DNA from: Desulfosarcina sp.
Lineage (GTDB): Bacteria; Desulfobacterota; Desulfobacteria; Desulfobacterales; Desulfosarcinaceae
Direction: 5' to 3'
Assembly: GCA_030642405.1 (NCBI GenBank)
Contig: DAOWNV010000045.1
Location: 1 to 13,048 of the forward strand
DNA: 13,048 bases
This document shows, in pieces, positions 7,594 through 13,048 of this stretch. The number at the start of each line of letters is the position of its first letter. The stretch's first letter is position 1. The position numbers and the translations under genes are program-made. The notes under the pieces are model-generated. The model was not told where the DNA came from, did not search any database, and saw only the letters and a list, made by a program, of their open reading frames with translations.

Positions 7594-8835
7594 TTGAACC
7601 TCAACAACAAACACGTCACCATCATTGGTGCCGGGGTAGCGGGATTGACGGCTGCATGCTGTCTGGCTGACTGGGATATTCATGTTTCGGTCCTTGAAAA
7701 AACACCGTTTCCCGGTGGCCATGCCATTCAGCTCACTTGCAAAGCCACGGACACCTGTGTCAAATGCGGGGCATGCATTGCTGAGGTCAAATTGTCGGGC
7801 GCCATACGCAAGCCCAATGTCCATATTTTTACCGGTACCCAGATGGAATCGATATCCGGTCAAGGGCCTTATCGTGTTCACTACCGTTCCCATTCACCCT
7901 TGGTGAACGCGGACCGATGCAACGGATGCGGCATCTGTTTTAAAAAATGCCCGGTTCCCGGCACCATTTTACAGGGACAAGCTCCACGCGTCGGACCTTA
8001 TGTGGCCATTAGACGAGATCTTTGCAGATATTTCGACAATGCCGCCTGCACCTTGTGTCGGGATTCCTGTCCACAAGGGGCAATCCATTTTTCCAACGAA
8101 GCCACAGCAGGCGAGTTGAAAGCCGACGCCGTCCTTGTAGCGACCGGTTTCAGCCCATACAACCCTGCTGCCAAACCCTATGGTTATGGACTATTTCAAA
8201 ATGTCATTACCAGCCTGGATGCGGAACGGGTGCTGCGTGACCATTATCTGATGAAGCGGCCAACGGACGGTCGTACTGCCCAGCGCATTGCTTTCATTCA
8301 ATGCGTGGGCAGTCGGGATGCAAAATCGGGTCATCTTTGGTGCTCGAAAATCTGCTGCGGATCCTCGTTGCGTATGGCGCGATTGATTCAGTCCAGGCAG
8401 GAGAATGCGGAAATATCGTTTTTTTATATCGATGTGCAGACCTTCGGGAAAAATTTTCACTCATTTTACAAAGAGGCACAAGAAAATATCAAAATGATCC
8501 GTGCCATTCCCGGAGATATCATCAATACCAAAATGGATGAACTGCAAGTCATTTATTTCGACCCGGACACGCACTCATCCAGGGACGCCATTTTTGACCT
8601 CGTAGTGTTGTCCGTAGGATTGATGCCATCTGCAGGCAATGCGCGTATGGCCGGGGAACTGGGCTGGCCGCTTGATACACAAGGTTTCATGCCGCCCCGA
8701 AGTAGTCCGAATCAACCTGTTCCGAAAGGGGTTTTTACCATTGGCACAGCCACAGGGCCCATGAGCATTGCCGAAAGTGTGAGCAGTGCGGAACAAACAG
8801 CTTTTGAAATCATCCATTTTTTAGGTGAAAGATAA
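7594..8835 (+). CDS. HdrA/QmoA-like FAD and iron-sulfur oxidoreductase subunit
   Basis: A 413-residue cytoplasmic flavoprotein of the heterodisulfide reductase A family, close in size to QmoA. An N-terminal FAD-binding Rossmann motif GAGVAG (12-17) and the HdrA-type EKTPFPGGHA segment (35-44) are intact. Cysteines at 49, 55, 58 and 61 occupy the place where HdrA proteins have a cluster-binding Cys pair. Two ferredoxin-like groups follow: Cys109/112/115/119 and Cys144/152/155/159. Further family signatures are FIQCVGSRD (234-242), CSKICC (250-255), FFYIDVQTFGKNF (276-288) and a C-terminal GVFTIGTATGP (379-389). It uses a TTG start with GGAG 7 bases upstream. No in-frame ATG or GTG exists between this codon and the preceding stop (7567-7569). 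It is first in a three-gene operon. It should be the flavin hub; whether it bifurcates electrons is unknown. Confidence 0.9.
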   Translation: MNLNNKHVTIIGAGVAGLTAACCLADWDIHVSVLEKTPFPGGHAIQLTCKATDTCVKCGACIAEVKLSGAIRKPNVHIFTGTQMESISGQGPYRVHYRSHSPLVNADRCNGCGICFKKCPVPGTILQGQAPRVGPYVAIRRDLCRYFDNAACTLCRDSCPQGAIHFSNEATAGELKADAVLVATGFSPYNPAAKPYGYGLFQNVITSLDAERVLRDHYLMKRPTDGRTAQRIAFIQCVGSRDAKSGHLWCSKICCGSSLRMARLIQSRQENAEISFFYIDVQTFGKNFHSFYKEAQENIKMIRAIPGDIINTKMDELQVIYFDPDTHSSRDAIFDLVVLSVGLMPSAGNARMAGELGWPLDTQGFMPPRSSPNQPVPKGVFTIGTATGPMSIAESVSSAEQTAFEIIHFLGER

Positions 8836-8840
8836 TCGAG

Positions 8841-10463
8841 ATGGAAAACAAAGCTGAAAATGGGGTTCGAGGGAAAGAGTCTCTATCAGCGGAGGTAATG
8901 ATCTTCGGTGATAGTGTCTGTGCCCAAAGAATCGCCGCTAATCTTGTGGACAATGGAATCGGGGTCTGTCTGGCAGCCGGCAACGGATCGTCTCCGGCGT
9001 CGATTATCCAAGACCGGGTGCAGTGGCTGTCTGATACCAGGTTGAACCACTGTCACGGATTTGCCGGCAATTTTACACTTCAGATAGATCACGGGCACAA
9101 CCAACTGAAGAAAACAGTACAGGCCATTGTTGTCGCGGAAGATGACAGCCGATCACCCAACTATTCACAGTACCGCCTGACGCCGGGTTTACGGGTAGTG
9201 GGCCTATCGGATCTGGAAGAAAAACTGAAGCATTCCATGACGGAAAGTTTTTCCGGGACCGATACAAGGATCGTCTTGCTTTGCGGTTGGCGGAAAGATG
9301 CCCACCCGTCCGTCGCCCGGCGAATGCTTGAAGGCTGTTTACAGTTGCAGGCACAACCCGGTGTCAGCACCTATTTTATGACCGGAAACATGAAAGTGGC
9401 CTCAGCAGGCAGTGAAGAGTTGGTTCACAAGGCCAAACAAGCCGGAACCGTGTTTTTCAAATTCACCGGCGTGTTCCCAACCATTCAACCTCAGGAAAAT
9501 GGTTATTTTACGATTGACTATCCGGACGAATCAACCCGCAACACTTTTCAGCTTACAGCCGACTGGGTAGTTGTGGATGAAACCATCGAACCGGCCAATC
9601 ACCTGGAGTTGCTGATACAAAAGCTTGGTATCGACCAAGACCATATCGGCTTTGCGCAAAGTGACAATGTTCGTCGTTTGAGCAACTTCACCAACCGGCG
9701 CGGTATCTTTGTGGCCGGCGGCTCACGGGGAGTGCTGTCCCATGCGGAGCAATTGGCGGATGCCGATCAGGTCAGTCTTAACGTTTTGTCCTTTCTTGGG
9801 GATTTGGATGGGGAACCGTTGGCCGGCGTCACCATTAAACAGGGACTCTGCGCACGCTGCCTGACCTGCGTCCGGCTTTGCCCCCACAGGGCCATTGAGG
9901 TCGGTTCCCGGATTACCGTGATAACGGAAGCGTGCCAAAGCTGCGGTATTTGTACAGCGGGATGCCCAGGCCGAGCCATCGAAATGGAAGGCGTTCATAT
10001 CGGTCTGGAAACCATTCAACGAATGAACCACCTATTGGCTATAACCTTTGTTGAAAAACCACGAATCGTGGTTTTCGGCTGTATGCGTTCCGCCGGCCAA
10101 TCCCACACACTAATCCAGGTGTCGGGCCAGGCCTTGCCCGAAGGAGTTGGGTTTGTCGAAATTCCCTGCGGAGGAACCATTGCCGGCAGACACCTGCTTG
10201 GAGCCTTCGAGGCAGGTGCCGATGGTGTGATGCTCTGTATTTGCCACACCGACAACTGCCAATCTGAAATCGGCAATGTTGTGGCCCGCAAACGCGCTGA
10301 ATCAACCCGGGATTTATTGGCATCGGCCGGAGTGGAAACGGAACGATTACGAATCGTCTCCCTGTCAGCAAATATGGGCAACGAGTTTGTCTATCGGATA
10401 AAGGCTTTCATCAAAGACATCGTTTTGCTGAACAATCCGCAGAAGGAAAACAAAAATGGCTGA
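8841..10463 (+). CDS. QmoB-like protein: degenerate HdrA domain, two 4Fe-4S motifs and MvhD/FlpD-type tail
   Basis: A 540-residue protein with QmoB-like architecture. The N-terminal 300 residues are HdrA-like, but the expected GxGxxG is replaced by GDSVCA (23-28), so FAD binding at this end is doubtful. The later HdrA signature GIFVAGGSRGVLSHAEQ (288-304) is kept. Two ferredoxin-type groups follow: Cys337/340/343/347 and Cys365/368/371/375. The C-terminal part (about 405-530) resembles MvhD/FrhD, the subunit passing electrons from hydrogenase or formate dehydrogenase to Hdr: VVFGCMRSAG around Cys414, PCGG at Cys443, and DGVMLCICHTDNC with Cys466, 468 and 473. It starts 5 bases after the upstream stop with a weak ribosome site, suggesting translational coupling, and overlaps the next gene by 8 bases. 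No hydrogenase or dehydrogenase partner lies in the window. Confidence 0.87.
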   Translation: MENKAENGVRGKESLSAEVMIFGDSVCAQRIAANLVDNGIGVCLAAGNGSSPASIIQDRVQWLSDTRLNHCHGFAGNFTLQIDHGHNQLKKTVQAIVVAEDDSRSPNYSQYRLTPGLRVVGLSDLEEKLKHSMTESFSGTDTRIVLLCGWRKDAHPSVARRMLEGCLQLQAQPGVSTYFMTGNMKVASAGSEELVHKAKQAGTVFFKFTGVFPTIQPQENGYFTIDYPDESTRNTFQLTADWVVVDETIEPANHLELLIQKLGIDQDHIGFAQSDNVRRLSNFTNRRGIFVAGGSRGVLSHAEQLADADQVSLNVLSFLGDLDGEPLAGVTIKQGLCARCLTCVRLCPHRAIEVGSRITVITEACQSCGICTAGCPGRAIEMEGVHIGLETIQRMNHLLAITFVEKPRIVVFGCMRSAGQSHTLIQVSGQALPEGVGFVEIPCGGTIAGRHLLGAFEAGADGVMLCICHTDNCQSEIGNVVARKRAESTRDLLASAGVETERLRIVSLSANMGNEFVYRIKAFIKDIVLLNNPQKENKNG

Positions 10464-11676
10464 AAATCAACCAATTCATATAGAGGCGCTGAATCCAGAC
10501 TGCTGCAACCAGTGGCTTTATCAACAGGATGCCTGCCTGACCTGTGCCATGTGTGCCAGTGTGTGCCCCGTGGCCGGTGTGGACAATTACGACCCACGGA
10601 AAATGGTGCGAATGGTTTCCCTGGGCATGGTGGACCAGGTGGTTCAATCCAGGTGGCCATGGATCTGTACCATGTGCGGAAAGTGCGAACAGAGCTGTCC
10701 TATGGGGATTGATATTTCCGATCTCACACGGAAAATTCGATCCTTGCGTGAAGGTAAACATGTGCCGGGGATTTTGTCCAAAGGCCTTGCCGCCGCACTC
10801 GAAACCGGAAACAATCTTTCATTACCCAAGGAAGATTTTATTTTTATTCTTGAAGATGTCGGCGATGAAGTGGCTGAAGAACCAGGTCTCGAAGGCTTCA
10901 CCGTACCCATTGACAAAAAGGGTGCGAGAATACTTACCACGATTCATAATAAACTGGTCAACACCCATACCGAAGACCTTAAACCGTGGTGGAGAATATT
11001 CCATGCCGCAGGAGAAGACTGGACCATTGCTTCGGACAATTGGGAGGGCACAACCTGGGGCTATTTTACCGGCGATGACGAGGCAATGAAGGTCATGGCC
11101 GGTCGTATCGTGGAAAATATGCGTCGTTTGGAAATCGACACACTGCTCTGGCCCGAATGAGGGCACGCCTATCTGGCGACCAGGTATGGTCTCCAAAAAT
11201 GGTTTCCGGAGGCTCTTGAAGAGTTCAATACGGTTACGGTGTTCGATCTGCTCATCGAATATATCAAAAACAGACGCATCCACCTGGATCGACATCGATT
11301 TATGGATCTTGCGACCTACCATGACCCGTGTAATTATGGGCGGAAGGCTGAAAAGTGGTTCGGGTATGGCTATTTCAACGAGCCCCGATGGATCATGGAT
11401 CAATGTCTGGAAAATTGGGTGGACCTTCATCCCAACCGCTTGCATCAGACCTGTTGCGGCGGTGGTGGCGGAACACTGACGACGGGATACAATGACGAAC
11501 GAATCTTCTACGGACGTCGGAAAATGGACCAAATTCGCGCAACAGGTGCCCGAATGCTGATCCTGCCCTGCCACAGTTGCCATGGCCAAATCAATGCCAT
11601 AAAAAAAACCTATGAAATGGATGACTTGGTAGTAAAATATCTCTGGGAATTGGTGGCGGATTGTTTGATTTTTTGA
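10456..11676 (+). CDS. Selenocysteine-containing HdrD-like (fused HdrC-HdrB) iron-sulfur protein
   Basis: One 406-residue protein read through an in-frame TGA at 11158-11160 (residue 235). The HdrC-like N-terminus has two 4Fe-4S groups: Cys27/30/33/37 and Cys71/74/77/81. The HdrB-like C-terminus has a CCG-type motif: Cys292 in DPCNYGR, Cys333-Cys334 before five glycines, and Cys372/Cys375 in PCHSCH. In HdrD this type of motif binds the noncubane cluster that splits disulfides. The TGA falls inside LLWPE-x-GHAYLA, where as I recall relatives have Cys in a conserved ECGHA motif, so Sec replaces a probable cluster or catalytic Cys. The frame stays open for 171 codons after it, and a SECIS-like hairpin sits at 11167-11190. 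The start at 10456 has AAGGA upstream and overlaps the QmoB-like gene. No membrane helix, unlike QmoC. Alternatives are a nonsense mutation or sequencing error. Standard callers would split it into 10456-11160 plus an orphan at 11239-11676. Confidence 0.85.
11158..11190 (+). promoter_or_regulatory. Selenocysteine UGA codon with bacterial SECIS-like hairpin
   Basis: The in-frame TGA (11158-11160) is followed by a stem: CCTATCTGG (11168-11176) pairs with CCAGGTATGG (11180-11189) with one bulged T and one G-U pair. An outer G-U pair (11167/11190) is possible. The apical loop is CGA (11177-11179). The loop begins 16 bases after the UGA and has G at its second position, matching the general pattern of bacterial SECIS elements. 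The hairpin is coding and lies in the Hdr-like frame. I could not compute folding energy. Confidence 0.72.
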
Positions 11677-11682
11677 CAATCC
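11658..11682 (+). terminator. Hairpin overlapping the stop of the HdrD-like gene (possible weak terminator)
   Basis: A perfect 7-base inverted repeat, GGATTGT (11658-11664) and ACAATCC (11676-11682), with an 11-base T-rich loop, spans the stop codon at 11674-11676. No run of T follows the 3' arm, so intrinsic termination is unproven; it may instead shield the mRNA end. Confidence 0.3.
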
Positions 11683-11687
11683 ATATC

Positions 11688-11718
11688 TTGACAAACCACA
11701 AAAAAGGGACCATTTATA
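11688..11718 (+). promoter_or_regulatory. Possible promoter for the CoA-disulfide-reductase-like gene
   Basis: A perfect -35 box TTGACA (11688-11693) lies upstream of TTTATA (11713-11718). The 19-base spacer is longer than ideal, so this is tentative. The long leader this implies would include the inverted repeat at 11794-11826. Confidence 0.3.
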
Positions 11719-11793
11719 CCTCTTTATGCGCTTTATCTCGATACTTTAACCTCTGCAATGAATCGGGATGGATGAATCGAGATCGGGCGATAA

Positions 11794-11826
11794 TGGTTAA
11801 TAACTAATGGTAAAAACCGTTAACCA
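11794..11826 (+). repeat. Inverted repeat just upstream of the CoA-disulfide-reductase-like gene
   Basis: TGGTTAA (11794-11800) and TTAACCA (11820-11826) form a perfect 7-base inverted repeat with a 19-base spacer, ending just before the ribosome site and 10 bases before the ATG at 11837. It could be an operator half-site pair or a leader hairpin limiting translation. The arms are AT-rich, so chance is possible. Confidence 0.35.
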
Positions 11827-11836
11827 AGAGGACAAA

Positions 11837-13048
11837 ATGACCCAAAATATTATAATCGTAGGCGGAGTCGCCCTTGGATCGAAGGCAGCCTGCCGATTCA
11901 AGCGCCTGGAACCACGCTCTAATGTTACAATCATTGATAAGGACAAATACATATCTTATGGTGGATGCGGTATCCCTTTTTACGTGTCAGGGGATGTCAG
12001 CGATGTTGATGACCTTAGAAAAACAAGTTTTCACATGTTACGGGACGAAGCATTTTTCAAGAACTGCAAGGACATCAAGGTCCTTACACAGACCCAGGCC
12101 ACACGGATCGACCGGGAAAACAAACAACTTCATATCATTAGACAGGACGGGACACCGGATATTCTTGAATATGACCAGTTAGTTCTTGGAACCGGGAGCA
12201 GTCCCCGTCAGTTGATGATTCCCGGCGCAGATCTTCCCATGGTTCACACATCCGCAAATCTGAACGACGCTAAGGCCATCAAGGAAATGGTTACTAATGG
12301 CAAGGTGGAAAAGGCTGTCATTGTCGGAGGCGGTTTTATCGGACTTGAAATGGCTGAAGCCCTGGCAGACATGTGGGAGGTGGAGACCACCGTTATTGAA
12401 TATTTCAAACAGATAATGCCTGGCTTTGTCAGTCCACAGTTTGCCGGAATGGCCCAGGGGCAAATGGAGAAACACGGTGTCCATTTTTTGCTCGATGAAG
12501 AGGTAAAGGTCATTGAGGGAACCGATATCGTAGAGGCGGTTGTTACTAATAAACGCCGTTTGGAGGCTGACCTTGTCATCATTGCTATCGGGGCCTCACC
12601 TAATATTGAACTGGCGAGGAAAGCAGGGCTTCATATTGGATCGACAGGTGCCATTTCCGTGGACGAACACATGCGCACTTCCGATCCTTATATCTATTCC
12701 GGCGGAGATTGTGCCGAAATTCGCAATCTGATTACAGGCCAGCCAGGCTACTATCCCCTGGGCTCCATGGCAAACCGCCAGGGCCGCGTGATCGGGACCA
12801 ACCTTGCCGGAGGAAGCGCCGTCTTCAAAGGCGCTGTCGGCTCTTTTGTGGTCAAAACATTCGAAGCCGCCCTGGCTGGATCCGGTTTAAGCCTGGAAGG
12901 AGCCCACAGAGCCGGGTTTGATGCAGTGAGTGTTCAGGTGGCGCAACTGGATCGTGCTCACTTTTATCCGGACAAGGCGATGCTGCACCTTGAACTGGTT
13001 ATCGAGAGAAAGTCGCGGCGCATTCTTGGCATCCAGGGATTCGGAGAA
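11837..13048 (+). CDS. CoA-disulfide reductase / NADH oxidase-like flavoprotein (partial, runs off the window)
   Basis: The first 404 codons of a pyridine nucleotide-disulfide oxidoreductase, open to the end of the window. The N-terminal FAD motif is GGVALGSKAACRF (9-21), slightly altered from the usual GGVAGG form. The single redox-active cysteine of the CoA-disulfide reductase/NADH oxidase branch is Cys44 in ISYGGCGIPFYVSG. The NAD(P)H-binding motif is VGGGFIGLE at 163-171, and the second FAD motif is SGGDCAE at 288-294. The ATG at 11837 has AGAGGA 4 bases upstream. The family reduces CoA disulfide or polysulfide, or reduces O2 in the NADH oxidase members. Desulfobacterota versions often carry a C-terminal rhodanese domain, which would lie beyond the window. 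It follows the Hdr-like operon by 160 bases in the same direction, possibly with its own promoter. Confidence 0.88.
   Translation, partial: MTQNIIIVGGVALGSKAACRFKRLEPRSNVTIIDKDKYISYGGCGIPFYVSGDVSDVDDLRKTSFHMLRDEAFFKNCKDIKVLTQTQATRIDRENKQLHIIRQDGTPDILEYDQLVLGTGSSPRQLMIPGADLPMVHTSANLNDAKAIKEMVTNGKVEKAVIVGGGFIGLEMAEALADMWEVETTVIEYFKQIMPGFVSPQFAGMAQGQMEKHGVHFLLDEEVKVIEGTDIVEAVVTNKRRLEADLVIIAIGASPNIELARKAGLHIGSTGAISVDEHMRTSDPYIYSGGDCAEIRNLITGQPGYYPLGSMANRQGRVIGTNLAGGSAVFKGAVGSFVVKTFEAALAGSGLSLEGAHRAGFDAVSVQVAQLDRAHFYPDKAMLHLELVIERKSRRILGIQGFGE

Noticed and set aside
11158..11676. Frameshift or nonsense pseudogene of the HdrD-like gene
   Set aside because: There is no frame change, the downstream 171 codons keep all motif cysteines, the TGA replaces a Cys codon position, and a SECIS-like stem follows. 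Selenocysteine is the simpler explanation, though a sequencing error cannot be excluded.
10822..11694. Minus-strand 290-codon open frame antisense to the HdrD-like gene
   Set aside because: Its length comes from codon bias of the opposite strand; the plus-strand frame carries all the cysteine motifs, and the antisense protein shows no recognisable domain.

Overview
The window most likely comes from an anaerobic, sulfate-reducing-type member of the Desulfobacterota (Desulfobacterales-like). The grounds are a cytochrome c3-type tetraheme protein, a heterodisulfide-reductase (Hdr/Qmo)-type flavin and iron-sulfur gene cluster, a bd-type quinol oxidase of the kind such anaerobes use against oxygen, and a UGA that reads best as selenocysteine. 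This assignment is inferred from gene content; there is no rRNA or other taxonomic marker. No tRNA, CRISPR array, insertion sequence or phage gene was seen.

Left half, all on the minus strand. A small secreted tetraheme cytochrome c (17-493) has its own sigma70-like promoter. Next is a large one-membrane-span protein with DUF4388 and DUF1566 domains (664-3267, possibly starting at 3354). A roughly 320-base AT-rich gap follows. Then comes a tightly packed operon read from 7276 down to 3592: cydA, cydB, a 42-codon DUF2474-like membrane peptide, and a glycerate kinase. Each junction overlaps (8, 14 and 4 bases). Its promoter has a perfect TATAAT (7338-7365).

Right half, plus strand. Divergent from cydA, a second clear promoter (7512-7540) drives three coupled genes: an HdrA/QmoA-like flavoprotein (7594-8835, TTG start), a QmoB-like HdrA-MvhD protein with a degenerate flavin motif (8841-10463), and a fused HdrC-HdrB (HdrD-like) iron-sulfur protein (10456-11676). 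The last is interrupted by an in-frame TGA at 11158-11160. The frame stays open for 171 further codons carrying the C-terminal CCG motif. The TGA sits where relatives have a cysteine (Pro-Glu-Cys-Gly-His), and a SECIS-like hairpin begins a few bases downstream. I therefore annotate one 406-residue selenoprotein rather than two fragments. After a short intergenic region with an inverted repeat, a CoA-disulfide-reductase-like flavoprotein begins at 11837 and runs off the window.

Working picture: the three Hdr-like proteins should form a soluble complex moving electrons between flavin, iron-sulfur clusters and a thiol/disulfide or quinone-linked partner. The bd oxidase operon and the CoA-disulfide-reductase-like enzyme on either side suggest a neighbourhood for redox balance, thiol metabolism and oxygen defence. 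The electron donor and the physiological disulfide cannot be read from the sequence. The most interesting point is the selenocysteine version of this Hdr-type complex.
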